This document shows, in pieces, positions 24,014-35,900 of a stretch of 64,000 bases of DNA; positions within the stretch are counted from its first letter, which is position 1; each line of letters begins with the position of its first letter. Below the pieces are notes generated by a model, which was given only the letters and a program-made list of their open reading frames with translations, did no database searches and was not told the DNA's origin. The translations under genes and the position numbers were made by a program. The stretch comes from Impatiens glandulifera (taxonomy: Eukaryota; Streptophyta; Magnoliopsida; Ericales; Balsaminaceae): the NCBI RefSeq assembly GCF_907164915.1, contig NW_025919593.1:124001-188000 (forward strand), written 5' to 3'.

Positions 24014-27000
24014 TTATGGCTTCTTGACGACGAGCACATTGCAATTTGCATACTGCACACAATAGTTACTCACACTCCACGTCAAAACCCTACATATATA
24101 ATTCATTCTATTAAAATTTCAAAAAAAATTTGAGTGAAGCGAGAATATATTCATTTATTCATAAAGTTTGACAAAATCCTATTTTGATCATCAAATTAAA
24201 CGAGTTCAATGAAACTTGTTGGAAAAACCTAATAGAAATAAAAGAAAAAAAAATACGTTGACAAAATTTGATAACGGAGTTCGGCTAAAATGTTGCTTAC
24301 GTCTCCGAACACTAAGGCTATCAATTAATAAGGAAAAAAATATATCAATATTAAGTGCAATAAACTAAAGAGGAGAGAATTTCTTTTATATACTAAAAAA
24401 CTTCTCTAACTTTCATCATCTTTCAATGTAGGATTCTATTCTAATTGTGAACAAAGTTTTTTTTATATATTAAGAAACTTCTATCATTTCCATCGTATGA
24501 TTCAAATTTTGTGCCAAAAAAAAATCATAAAAACAGTTGTCACAAATTTAAATAAAAAACATTAAAAACATTTCAAAGTAGATAAAAAATTATAAAATAT
24601 CAAAACAAATCCAAATATAGTTTAGAGAAGATCTCCCAAACATTAAAGAATCTCTAAATATTCCACCTACACTCACGAGAGGCCTCCAATCTCTAGAGGG
24701 TTCCCTAGCTAGGGACCCATGAAGGATCTCGAAGGATATGTTTTTCTAAGGGAGATATGGTCCCTCTGTCCATCAATATTTCTTGGAAAACCTAACTTTC
24801 CCCATTGTTACATTACATTTCTCCAAGTATGTTACTTTTTTTTTTTTTTAAATTTTATTTGTTACTCAGCTGCCACAAAGATGTCCCATTCGAATCGAGT
24901 TTCCAAGAGGAATAATGAAATCACATAAACAGAAAATACCGACAATGTTTAATGTTTAAGGATGAGAAACGCTTCACCCTAATTAAATTGTTTCTTTTCT
25001 TTCAACATCCGGTAACAAGTATAAAGTTTTCTTTTATAACTAGTTAGAATAATTGAAGTGTCTAAAGTACTCTTTCCTAAAAGACTCAATGTATATGTTT
25101 TTTTTTTTTGGGGGGGGGGGGGGGGGGAGGGGAAAACTCAATGTATGAATTTAATTCCCATTAAAAATTTATTAAGTTAAAGAATCTTTCAACTTCTTAT
25201 GAGTCTAGAGTATCGTGAAGAAAAAAAATATTTGAACTTTGACCAAAACTTTTATGTCAAAGCTCATAGATAGAAAACTTTTAAGTCTACTAAGGCTTGT
25301 TTGATATATTTTTTTTTTAGATTTATCCAACTCAATATTTTTCTTTTTACATTTTATCTATCAAAATATTATTTATTTAATATTTTTCTCTTATCTATTT
25401 AGAGGATAAAATAGTTATTAAACTTTAAAAAACCTAGTTTAAAAAAAATTTAAGTCAAACAAATTTTTTTTTTTAACTAAAACTCAAATAAATAAATAAA
25501 AAAAGTTCAAACAAGCTCCTAGTGTTAAGTATGATGGTAGCAAAATAAAAAAAGTAAAAAGATTTGGTCATTAACTTAGTTCAATCTCTATTAAGATATG
25601 TATGGATAAGTAAAATTAACACTTGAACTAGTTAAAATTTATTTAATTATTATAGCTAATTAAAAATTCCTATATTTGATAAGAATTGGAATAGAATTTT
25701 ATGTTTGAATAAAAGTATATAGAATTATATTCCTAATAAATTTATATAATTATTTTTGTCTCTTCATTCTATATAAGATTATTGCCTAGATAATGATTTA
25801 GACTATAATGTGAATATTTATTTCATCTAGTATAAAAATTAATTTTTAAATCAATATGAATATTAATTTTATAGATCACATTAGATTCCAATATGATGAA
25901 ATATAAGCTCAATAATTCTTCCCCAACATGAATCATCTATTATTTAATTTTTTCAGAAAGGGTTAAATGTTCTAATTAGTGGCTCTATAAATTACACTAT
26001 TATATTACCTTAACCAATAAGATACATTATTTTTATGCATTATTTTTATAAAAGACATTAAAACATTATAGGACCACTAAAAAGGAAAATAGTCCCACTA
26101 ATAATAAAAGATGAGTTGGTTAGACAATAAATAAATATATATTTTAGTTTAACTTTTTTCAATATTATTTAAATAATTCAATAATCTCTAACATGATAGC
26201 TTCATCAATAAAATATAAATATATTCTATTTATTTTTTAAAACAAATATTTTCATTAAATATCACTTTTCACACACAACCCAACTTTTTATAACTTTATA
26301 CCAAACAATATTAAATTACCCAAAACCCAACAAACTATTTTTTTAATATTTTACTTAATTTATAAAAAAAAAATTAACAAACTTATATGATAAGATATAC
26401 TCTAATGCTTGATTTCATCCATGATAGATGAACTTAAAAGACCACTCTTTTAAAAACAATTTGACAAATTTGACAATAAGAAAGATAGAAAGATACCTTT
26501 TGACTGCTCCTTGTTCTTCACCAGCTATAACAAGTAAAGTGATGTCGTTTTTTTTAACAGCTTCGCATATAGCCTCCTTAGGATCTCCGACACCCACAAT
26601 TGTTTCTGCACTTATCTACATAGAAAAACAATCAAACAAGGTACTTCAATTGAGGACCATAAAAGATCGAATTAAAGATTCAATTTTTAGGTTTAATTCG
26701 TCAGATCTATTGAAAAACAATACCTTATATTCATCACAGATAATCTTAGCCTTCTCCAAGATCTTGGTAGCGACTATCTTGTTCTTTTCGTCCACAGAAT
26801 TGTTACAATCGTGAGCTGGGTTTCATCAATTTGTCAGAATAGAAACATAAAAACTTGATTATAGAAACTTGAAAGAGAAAGAGAAAGAGAAAGAGATATG
26901 TGATTAACTTGAAGAGAGAGGACTGTAGATACGAGCGCCGCCGAGAGAGGCGGCGAAGACATTGTTGGTGGCGGCGGAGGGTTGGGCGAAGAAGATAAGA

Positions 27001-27125
27001 AGTGGGTTTCCGGAATTGGTGATGGATTCGTGGAGATTCTTGATTACCCACATGAAGGTGTGATAACTTGCTTCTGCTTCATCAATGGCTACCATCACTT
27101 TCTTGCTTGATTCAATGGATGCCAT
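24014..27125 (-). CDS. Universal stress protein family gene (USP1), four exons, 167 aa
   Basis: Exons on the minus strand: 26909-27125, 26724-26815, 26497-26615 and 24014-24089, 504 bp in all with every junction in frame. The protein begins MASIESSKKVMVAIDEAEAS, has the usual hydrophobic first strand and a WVIKNL helix, KILEKAKIICDEY in the middle, VGDPKEAICEAVKK before the nucleotide-binding region, and ends SVSNYCVQYAN...VLVVKKP, all as in plant UspA proteins (PF00582), which are small cytosolic stress-related proteins that often bind ATP. The binding motif G-x2-G-x9-G-S is degraded: GSHGRG and LGS of USP2 correspond here to AGEEQG and TWS. I chose the ATG at 27125 because it aligns with USP2; an upstream in-frame ATG at 27164 would add 13 residues. 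Intron 3 is 2407 bp (127 bp in USP2) and carries a copia LTR. The gene is open, but its distant last exon makes correct splicing worth testing. Confidence 0.85.
24217..24535 (-). repeat. Copia B-family LTR inside intron 3 of USP1
   Basis: Its reverse complement aligns along most of its length with the LTR at 45669-45994: the end (aactccgttatcaaattttgt ... tttttccaaca), the middle (two ~85-bp subrepeats with 'agatgatg' and a TATA-like 'tatataaa') and the start (tgttttt...ttggcac). It lies in the same transcriptional direction as USP1. No internal element sequence or convincing TSD is next to it, so it is a solo LTR or remnant. Confidence 0.75.
25098..25132. repeat. T12-G18-A-G4 homopolymer tract
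   Basis: Twelve T are followed by eighteen G, one A and four G, within USP1 intron 3. On the USP1 transcript this is C-rich followed by A-rich. Confidence 0.9.
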
Positions 27126-27282
27126 TTTCTCTCTCTTTTGTCTGTCAGTCAAAAACACACTCACTCACTTGTAAGCTTTCACTTGTTTTTGAAGGCCAAC
27201 TTGGAACCACATATTTTACTTTCTTGGCCAAAAACAAATTCCAAAAAGTTGTTCTTATAAAATAAATTTTATAAAGTTATAT

Positions 27283-27320
<38 letters not shown>

Positions 27321-27986
27321 ATAGTATTATAATTATTATTTTAAAAAAATATTAATAACTTTTAAAAGACTGATTATTATTTAAAAGATAAATATGAAAA
27401 AATGGTTTGATCCTTTATTTATATAAAGTCAAAGCTAGTTTCTTATCTATTTATGTAAATGAATATAGTTCAACTCGGGTAAGAAATCATTTGATAGTCT
27501 TAAAACTGACCCATCATGTAAAAGGTATGCCGTTAGAGTGACTGCGCTAGAGTGAGTGCGCGTTTCCCTTTCGTCGCACACTAGAAAGACAAGTCGGGAA
27601 GTACCAGAAACTGAAAACGCCTCATCGGACTCCGTCTGACAAGCCGCTCCATATCCCAAAAGTCTTCGATCCGACGCATCTCGCAACGAATGTCTTTGCA
27701 TTCTCTTGACGATTTTGTTTAAAAATTTGAAAACTTAAATGAGTCGAGCTACATTTTTAGATATTCGGTTCGTCACCTTGCAAACATGTTTGTTTAAGCT
27801 CGCGAACATGTTCATTTAAAGGTTCGTGAAAATATTCATTTATAAAACTTGTTTATGGGCTCGCGAATATGTTTGTTAGAGGTTTGTTTAAAATATCGTT
27901 TAATATTTATTAATAAATTAATATTTAATAACCCCCAAAAGATAAAAGTTATTCACATGACGTGAAGTCTCGTGAACCTAACTAAA
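27126..27986. other. USP1 upstream region and unidentified GC-richer patch
   Basis: 27126-27260 should hold the USP1 5' UTR and core promoter; no TATA box is convincing. A (TA)n tract is at 27284-27316. A patch at 27520-27720 has markedly more CpG than its surroundings and an 84-codon minus-strand frame (27447-27701) that I do not recognise. 27730-27960 carries repeated 'gctcgcgaacatg' phrases typical of dispersed plant repeats; a related 'gagctcgaa' text resumes at 33870, on the far side of copia A. Confidence 0.4.
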
Positions 27987-28615
27987 TGTTAGAGAAATCG
28001 AATAAAAGCACCTATTTAGCAATCCAATTAGACAAGCTACAACAAAGGCCTAAAACTTCTTTTCCCTTTCTGTATAACCAAATGGGCAGCCAATTCAATT
28101 GAGCATCAAATAATCAAACAATCAAAGAAACAAGACACCAAGATCTTACGTGGAAAACCCAATTAAGGTAAAACCACGGGACCCTTAGGCCACTTAAATA
28201 TCCACTATATCAATGTGTATATAAGTGTTGTCAAATACAAGTCTAAAGGTAATCAAATAAGAACATCAAATAACCTCATCCTAACTTGTCATTATAACAT
28301 ATATCATCATCACCATCAAAGATGGCTAACAAAAACAGAGGCAAAAAAAATTGTGTATGGCCTAAAGCCACTAATCAGAGAAGAACAGAAGAAGGGCTGG
28401 TTTCTCTTCTACACGAACTAATCTGGTCGACTGGTCGGAGGCTGGTCGGAAGCTGATCGGAGTGTGTCTCTAGAGAAACCAGAGTGTACAGGGAAGAGAG
28501 GGAGCAGAGATCTGAGAGAGAGAGTCGTTTCTCTTCTTTTTTGTGTTAATTAATGAAATGTCCTAATGGACTTTATTTTTGGTCAAGCCCAAAATCATTT
28601 GAGCTGACCCCAACA
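27987..28615 (-). repeat. 3' LTR of copia A
   Basis: Starts tgttagagaaatcgaataaa on the plus strand and ends ...ccccaaca. It contains 'ggtcgactggtcggaggctgg' text and a run of 'gaga' that is also in the partner LTR. Its outer 108 bp are also found at 630-737. Confidence 0.9.
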
Positions 28616-28647
28616 AATCTCCCCCGTCAGCGCAACTTCGCGGGCTC

Positions 28648-30060
28648 CTATAAACCCGCTCTCTCCCGACAATCTTCAAACTTGTCCTTAGGCAAGGACT
28701 TTGTAAACATACCTGCACCATTCTCACTTGCATGATTCTTCTCCAAGTTAAGCTCTTTTGCCTCAAACACATCACGTATCCAATGATATTTCACGTCGAT
28801 GTGTTTGGATCTCGAATAAAAAGCTGAATTCTTCGAGAGATGAATGACACTTTGACTGTCGTAAAATAAAGTGAACTTCTCTTGCTTTTGGTCCAACTCT
28901 TGTAGGAACTTCTTCATCCACAACACCTCTTTACATGCCTCGATAGATACCATATACTCAGCTTCTGTAGTAGACAAAGCAACACACTTTTGTAACCTTG
29001 ACTGCCACGAAATAGCACCGCCTACAAAGGTAACCAAAAAACCTGATACGGATTATCTCTTGAATCAACATCACCCGCCATATTAGAATTTGTAAAGCCT
29101 TCCAAAACAAGATTATCTCTTCCGAAGCATAAATGTACTTTCGAAAATCCTCAAAGATATATGAGAATCTACTTAATAGTCAACCAATGTTCTTCTCCCA
29201 GATTGGAGAGAGACTGACTAACAACACCAACTGCGTGTGTTATGTCTGGTCTGGTACATACCATGGAATATATAAGACTACAAACTACAGAGGTATGATG
29301 TACATTCTTCATCTCATCTTTCTCTTTCTCACTTGTAGGACATTGTTTAGAACTCAACTTGAAATGACCTACAAGTGGAACTGAAACAGGCTTTGCATTT
29401 TTCATTGCAAACCTCTCAAGTACCTTCTCAATGTACTTCTCTTGTGATAGCCAAAGTGTTATATTTTTTCTGTTTCTTGTGATTTCCATGCCTAGGATCT
29501 GCTTCACTGAACCCAAATCCTTCATCGTAAAAGACTTGTTCAAATCTCTTTTAAGCTTCTCAATTTTTGTAATATTTTGACCAACAATCAGCAACATAGA
29601 GCAGAAGAATAACATAATCATCGACGCCGTATCTCTTGATGAAAATACAATGATCAGAAGTAGTCTTACTGTACCCATTTGCTTCCATGAAGGATTCAAA
29701 TCTCCATACCATTGTCTAGGGGCTTGCTTGAGCCCGTACATGCTTTTCTTCAACCTGTAGACAAGATCTTCTTACCTTTAACTTTGAAACTCTCGGGTTG
29801 TTCCATATAGATATCTTCCTTCAAGTCACCATGGAGAAATGCAGTCTTCACATCCAATTGTTCAATTTCCAAACCTTGACTATAAGCCAATGCTAACACA
29901 ACTCTGATGGATGACCTCTTCACAACCGGTGAGAAGATCTCTTCAAAATCAATCACATTTTCTGTCCAAAGCCTTTCACAACCAGTCTTGCTTTGTATTG
30001 AGGTTGTGAGATATTCTCTTAATGCTTCAACTTGAATACTCACTTGTTCTTCAAAGTCTT
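28648..30060 (-). pseudogene. Copia A reverse transcriptase and RNase H
   Basis: Three frames (29750-30043, 29169-29753, 28648-29037) carry VDFEEIFSPVVKRSSIR, EQLDVKTAFLHGDLKEDIYM and MYGLKQAPRQWY of RVT_2, then the RNase H motifs ALSTTEAEYM and SKHIDVKYHWIRD. At 29587-29598 the codons read YVAD where the family has YVDD, and the frame shifts immediately after; this is best explained by a short deletion that removed catalytic aspartate codons. Confidence 0.85.
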
Positions 30061-30206
30061 CTTTCCTTTCAAAAGTTTCACCAAGTCACAAGCCTCGTTC
30101 TCTTGAAAGGAATTTATATCTTCTTGCATTGTCACCGACCACTTGTTCTTGTTTTCATGAGACAATACTTCTTGATAGGTTTCTAGTTCTCTCCCATCAG
30201 TCAACA

Positions 30207-31414
30207 TCACATACTCATTGGAGCATATCTACTAGAAGGTTGTCGTTGTCTACTAAATCTTCTAATATGATGATCATCAGATGGCACTAGAGAACTATCA
30301 TCATCTTGTCCAGCTTCCTTTGTTGGCTCAACATCAACTAGAGGAATCTCATCAACCTCAACTTGGGCATTTCCCACATCATTGGGTTGTGATTGTGGTG
30401 TACGAATCCTATCATTATCGGACAATTCCTTCTCCGTAGACTTTGGCTTTTCTTTTTTCTCAAAGTCTTCAATAAAGAATATCACATCTCTGTTTTTAAT
30501 GAGTTTCTTGTTAACCGGGTCCCAACATCGGTACCCAAATTCTCCATGGCCATACCCAATAAAGATACATTGTCTCGTCTTGCTATCAAGCTTAGGTCTC
30601 TCATCTCGAGGAACATGAACAAATACTTTACAACCAAAAACTCTCAAGTGATCATAAGAGACGTATTTATATCTCAAACTCTTTCTGGAACGTCACCATC
30701 TAAAGGAGTTGAGGGTGAAAGGTTTATCATATCAACCAATGTCTTCATTGCCTCTCTCCAAAAGGATTTTGGTAGCATAGCATGAGACAACATACACAAA
30801 GTTCTCTCATTGATAGAAATGTTCATCCTCTCTATGACTCCATTCTGTTGAGGTGTTTTTGGAACAGTCTTCAAAAGCTTGATCCCATGACTTTTATAGT
30901 ATTCCACAAATGGCCCTCTGTATTCGCCACCATTGTCCGAACGAACACATTTCAACTTCTTCCCAGTTTCTCTCTCCACTTCAGCATGAAATAACTAGAA
31001 GTAATCCAATGCTTGATCCCTAGTCTTCAAGCAATATGCCCACACCTTCCTTGAGCAATTATCGATAAAAGTGATGTAATAATGAGCACCACCTAAAGTC
31101 AAGGAATCCATAAAACATATGTCTGTGTGAACCATATCTAGGATATTGGGCTTCCTAGATGGAGAGAAACTCTTGAAGGAAACTCTATGTTGCTTACCAA
31201 ATAAGCAATTTGTGCATGTCTTCAGATATGTGGACTTCAAGCCCTGAAGATCGATTGTCTTGGAGATAACTCGCATGTCATTCTGACTTAAGTGACCAAG
31301 TCGCTTATGCCAAAATTGTGCTGAACAATCAATAATTGTATTTGCTTCTCTCCCGTAAGACTTAACCAATGTCACATAAAGAGAACTAATTTTCATTCCT
31401 TTAACTACCACCAA
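30207..31414 (-). pseudogene. Copia A GAG-pre-integrase and integrase
   Basis: WHKRLGHLSQNDMRVI (with C-x2-C of the zinc-binding domain: TCTNCLFGKQHR) is followed by VHTDIC, SDNGGEYRGPF and PQQNGVIERMN, which supply the D, D and E of the integrase catalytic triad. A stop near 30990 and a frameshift near 30676 break it. The C-terminal part HLRVFGCKVFVHVPRDERPKLDSK is the usual copia linker to the reverse transcriptase. Confidence 0.85.
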
Positions 31415-31432
31415 ATACCCCTTAGTGAGTTT

Positions 31433-32340
31433 CTATTTTCCTTCACCAAAGTGACTATGATAGCCCTCATCATCAAGAATGCTAGTGGAGATCAAATTCA
31501 TCTGAATATTAGGAACATGTCGAACATTCTTCAAAAGTAGATTGCACGAAGTGTTAGTATCCAAACATACATCTCTTTTTCCAACAATCTTACACGTAGG
31601 GCCGACCCCGAGAGTTGGGAGGCCCAATGCAAATTCAAATTTTGTGGTCCCTCAAAATTAAAATAAATATAGTAGTAGTACATTTTATTAAAAACATATT
31701 AAATATACAAATTAAATATATAACTAGATCATTGATTACAAAAAAGTAAAAAATACTTAGGGTCGTATCGAGATGATTTTGGTGATGTTGAAACCTCCCT
31801 TGATAATATTTGTGATATATTTTGTATTATGTTTCTATAATGAAATTTTTTTTATAGATATTTTGAAATAAAGAAGAGATTATGAAAATAAACATAAGAT
31901 TAAGAACAAATAAATAAATAAATTTAAAAGCATTAAAATGGAACATCAAAGATGATTTTCACAATTATGTTATGGTTGGATTTATGATAAAAAAAAGGTT
32001 AAATATTAAAGATGGAAGAGAAAATAAATATTATTATAGAAAGAGAAAGTTAGTGTATTATAAGGAAATAAATATTATATAATATATAATTAATAATATT
32101 ATATATTAAGAATTTAAAATTTGGGGGCCCTTGAAAAGTTGAGGTTCGTATGCAATTGCATTGGTTGCATTGCCCTCTAGTCGGGCCTACTTACACGTAA
32201 CATGGTTTGCTAGCGTCACTAAATTAAACTGTCCACTAGTGTAAGAAGTAAATATATCACAATGATTAATGACATGATAAGAAGCACCCGAGTCTACCAC
32301 CCATTGTGTATCTTGAGAACAAGGTTGATACTATTATTGT
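31433..32340 (-). pseudogene. Copia A protease region, interrupted by a hAT element
   Basis: Stop-interrupted text near 32200-32330 corresponds to the copia protease motif region (a WVVDSGA-like phrase with substitutions). The frame resumes at 31433-31588 with CKIVGKRDVCLDTN and LKNVRHVPNIQMNLISTSIL, typical of the segment between protease and integrase. The hAT insertion at 31597-32189 separates the two halves. Confidence 0.7.
31597..32189. mobile_element. Non-autonomous hAT element, 593 bp, inserted in copia A
   Basis: The 8-bp target duplication cttacacg is at 31589-31596 and 32190-32197. The ends are tagggccgac on the left and taggcccgac on the right (reverse complement), as expected of a hAT inverted repeat. 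The interior is AT-rich without a gene. Removing it rejoins the copia A protease-integrase text. Confidence 0.85.
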
Positions 32341-33226
32341 TGTAAACAATATCGATGTCGTGACCACCCACTATTACAATCTTACTACTTCCATCTTACT
32401 TATTCTCTATTTCTTCCCGCTTTAAAGATCTGCACTGATATTTCTTGTGTCATGGTTTGCCACAATGATAACATGTAATCTCTTTTCTCGAGTTGGATGT
32501 TCCTCGTGACCAGTCTGAATTATCACTGCGATTTTTTGGAGTTTTACTTTTACGTCTACCCCTTCTCTCGGTCACAAACACCTGACTTGGAGTCGAGAAA
32601 CCTTATTCTTTTCTTCTAGCCTCTTCATTCACACGCTCTCTTTCATCATTTTCAAAGTGAACTTACCTTGTTGAACATAATTGGTAATTGAAATCACAAG
32701 TGTCTCCCAATTATCAGATAGAGAATTAATCAAACACATAGCATGAAGCTCATCATCAAATTTTATTAATATCACAACCAACTAATTTAGAATACCCTTA
32801 AAAAAATTTAGATTCTCTGACATATAAGACTCATCTTGATATTTCAACGAACAAAGCTTCCTAAATAGATATGCTCTATTTTGAGTGTTGTTCTTCTCAT
32901 AAAACTCACTCAAAATAGTCCACATTTATGAGCATTAACCTTAGTAGCCACATGCTGATACACACTGTTGTCAACCCATTGCCTGATTCACCAACTACCT
33001 TTCTGTTCAACTTCTTCCAATCTGCATCTGTCATAGCCTCTGATTTTCTTTTATCACAAAAAATAGTGTCTTCATAATCATAATTACACAATAAGTCCTC
33101 CATCCATGACTTCCAGATTGTGTAATTGGTAGCTGTGAGTTTGATCATCGTGCTATTACTACTTAGTGATTCTTCCATTTGAATTATACAAGAATCACCA
33201 CCAAACGAACTCAGCTCTGATACCAC
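32341..33226 (-). pseudogene. Copia A gag
   Basis: The N-terminal frame (32906-33226) has MIKLTATNYTIWKSWMEDLLC, the start of copia gag (DUF4219/UBN2 type). Downstream, with stops, is a zinc knuckle near 32440-32480, CYHCGKP*HKKYQC, in which the glycine-histidine part is interrupted by a stop. The gag codons start right after the primer-binding site; the MEESL methionine at about 33178 is a likelier start than 33226. Confidence 0.75.
33214..33225 (-). promoter_or_regulatory. Primer-binding site of copia A
   Basis: The minus strand reads tggtatcagagc, complementary to the 3' end of plant initiator tRNA-Met. It lies 2 bp inside the 5' LTR, the usual place for priming minus-strand DNA synthesis. 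Confidence 0.9.
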
Positions 33227-33227
33227 T

Positions 33228-33835
33228 TCTTAGTGAAACCTAATAAAAGCACATGTTTAGCAATCCAATTAAATAAGCTACAACAAATGCCTAAAACTTC
33301 TTTTCCCTTTTTGTATAACCAAATGGGCAGCTAATTCAATTGAACATCAAACAATCAAAGAAACAAGACACCAAGATTTTATGTAGAAAACCCAATTAAG
33401 ATAAAATCATGGACCCTTAGTCCACTTAAACATCCACTATATCAACGAGTATACAAGTGCTGTCAAATACAAGCCTAGAGATAATCTAATAAGAAACATT
33501 AAATAACCTCATCTTAACTTGTCATTACAACATATATCATCATCATCATCAAAGATGACTAGCAAAAACAGAGGCAAAAGAAACTTTGCCTAGCCTAAAG
33601 CCGCTGATCAAAGAAGAACAGAAAAAATGCTGATTTCTCGTCTACACGAACTAACCTGGTCGACTGGTCGGAGGCTGATCGGAGTCTGTCTCTAGAGAAA
33701 CCAGAGTGTACAGGGAAGAGAGGGAGCATAAATATAAAAGAGAGAGTTGTTTCTCTTTTTTTTGTGTTAATTAATGAAATGTCTTAATGAGCTTTATTTT
33801 TGGTCAAGGCCAAAATAAATTGAGCTGACCAAACA
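33228..33835 (-). repeat. 5' LTR of copia A
   Basis: It pairs with 27987-28615. On the plus strand it begins tcttagtgaaacc, so its tgttag terminus has mutated, and ends ...gaccaaaca. It contains the same 'ggtcgactggtcggaggctg' block. Confidence 0.9.
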
Positions 33836-33840
33836 CTAAA

Positions 33841-34429
33841 TATATACGAGTTGAGTTTTAATATAAAAGTTTGAATCGAGCTCGAATCGAATTCGAGCCC
33901 GAATACATGTTAAACGAGTCGAGCTTGAAACTGTTCGGTTTGGCTCAGCTTGTTTACATCCTTATACCTACATTTAAAAAAATTATTATTATCTATTAAT
34001 TATAATTTTTTAAAAATAACCATTTAAAAAAAGCTCTTTATTATTTAAAAGACAAAACAATGTCTTTTATTCTATAGAAGAAAGGTTTATTATTATCTAT
34101 TAACTGTTTTTTACCGTTTCTTATTTGCAATTACAAAATGTGAATAATCTTGACAAATAAAAAGATTAAAATTTTATCAACTTCGTGATTTAATTGAATA
34201 ATTTTTTTTTTATATAATTGTTGGAAGGAAATAATTAGTGGAATAGGAACCATTTTTTAGGAGACCAAGCATTAAGATACTCATGGATCCTTTGCTACCA
34301 AGCAAATGGTGGTGTTCCCTGTTCCTTCTCACTTGTGGATGAGAATTATCCTAATAAAAGAAAAACTTAAGATATAATAATTAGTGGAATAGAAATCATT
34401 GTGTCCTTTACTTCGACTTAAATCATATA

Positions 34430-34480
<51 letters not shown>

Positions 34481-34499
34481 CGTATAATCGGGTCGAGAG
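33841..34499. other. Repeat-flank and AT-rich stretch
   Basis: 33860-33960 continues the 'gagctcgaatcg' dispersed repeat interrupted by copia A. A (TA)n tract is at 34432-34479. No gene is seen. Confidence 0.45.
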
Positions 34500-34745
34500 C
34501 TGTGTTTAATTTGAAAATATATGTGGGAGTAAATAGATATTTGGGTCGGAATTTGGGTTGACCCGCCCATAATATAAACTTAAAACCGGAATTTGGGTTG
34601 ACCCGACCATAAACTTAAAACGGTTTAAATTTAAAAATTAAAAATGTTATATGTATGTTTCAAGTACAACTCTTTAACCAAATAGGCTAATACGACTTTA
34701 TATTTTAAATTTAACACCAAATTTGATGAACGCGGGATATTTTAA
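34500..34745 (-). repeat. tRNA-derived SINE-like copy (S3)
   Basis: Read on the minus strand it has an A-box-like tagcctatttggttaaag near 34673-34690 and the same downstream text as the plus-strand copies at 36245-36420 and 36595-36800 (aacatacatata, a taaccgttttaag phrase, gtcaaccc). A 45-bp piece with 'ggaatttgggttgacccg' is duplicated in tandem at 34546-34615. Confidence 0.5.
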
Positions 34746-35651
34746 CAATATAAGTTCAACTTTTTAACTAATTAATCTATATATAAATGGTTAAAAATAA
34801 AAATAAAAATGCTATCATATTTTCACCGTAATTAATTTTTCAGTTTTTAAATAATTACTCGTGTAAATGTACAGACTACAAGCTAGTTTGATGTAATGTC
34901 TCTATAATTGTTTATAGGATACTAATATGTTAGAGAAATAAGTACAATTAGAAATGTTATCATTAACCATCTTGAATAAAATAAATTACCAATGTTATCA
35001 TTAACCATCTTGAATAAAAAAATATGTTCAAACTCAAGTTAGTGATTGAAAAATTTACAAACGCAATATATTGACAGTCATTTGATTTATTTTTTTATTT
35101 TTTTATTTTTTTTTATTATTATTTTTTTTGAATATGAGTATTTTGAAAATGATTTTGATTATTCTTATTTGTTTGATTATTAGTAATTTTATTTTTAATT
35201 ATAATTTTATGAGCATTTCCTTATTTTATTTGGGTTGTTTGTATGAAAATGTATAATTTTTTTTAATTTTTTAATGATTGTGTTTAAACAATATTGTTTT
35301 TATTTATTTCTTAACATATAAACAACTTATTTCAGACAAAAATAAAAACATTTTTTCTTAAAAAAAACATGAACAATGATTATTTCAATGGGTCTTGAGT
35401 TTTCAATGCATAACATGTCTTTTTTTAAAAAAAAAAAAAAAAAAACATGTTTGAAGCATAATATATAAATATTAATGTATTAGAAGTTATAAATCATAAT
35501 ATATGAAAAGAAATAAATCCCTTTCAACAAGTCTTATTTGTTATTGTTCATTTCAATCACATGTTTAATTACTCCACTGTACTGCAAGCTCAATTATTTT
35601 ATATTAAATTTTATAAATCTTAAAACGATCTTGAATTTTTCAAAAACGACA
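34746..35651. other. AT-rich stretch without a gene
   Basis: T-rich and A-rich runs only, including a poly(A) run at about 35425-35445. The frame at 35538-35807 is low-complexity and overlaps the duplicated segment described next. Confidence 0.5.
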
Positions 35652-35811
35652 AAGAAGATATGGAGTAGTGAAGTATACGTTTACAAAATTTTAAAAGGAA
35701 AACAAAATATATATTATTTGTTTAATTATAGTGAAGTATACGACAAAGTAGTGAAGTCTCTATTTGATTGGTTCGTACAGAAAAATAATTGTATTAATCT
35801 TCAATAATTTG

Positions 35812-35900
<89 letters not shown>

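Larger units (their letters stand above)
27987..33835 (-). mobile_element. Copia A: complete but decayed Ty1/copia retrotransposon
   Basis: Two LTRs (27987-28615 and 33228-33835) have TG...CA-type ends, and the 5-bp repeat ctaaa flanks the whole at 27982-27986 and 33836-33840. The primer-binding site complementary to initiator tRNA-Met is at 33214-33225 and a polypurine tract (complement of tctcccccgtc) lies at 28618-28628. On the minus strand the order is gag, protease, integrase, reverse transcriptase, RNase H, as in Ty1/copia. All frames are broken, the YVDD box is damaged and a 593-bp hAT element sits in the protease region, so it is inactive. The LTRs differ at many positions and in length (629 and 608 bp), indicating an old insertion. 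Confidence 0.95.

Noticed and set aside
27123..27164. Upstream in-frame ATG that would extend USP1 by 13 residues
   Set aside because: The 27125 start aligns with USP2 and the family; the extra residues have no counterpart.
27447..27701. 84-codon minus-strand frame in a GC-richer patch
   Set aside because: I recognise no domain, start context or neighbour that supports a gene; the composition may reflect a repeat remnant.
32435..32480. Functional zinc-knuckle protein
   Set aside because: It is the copia A gag zinc knuckle with an in-frame stop, part of a dead element.
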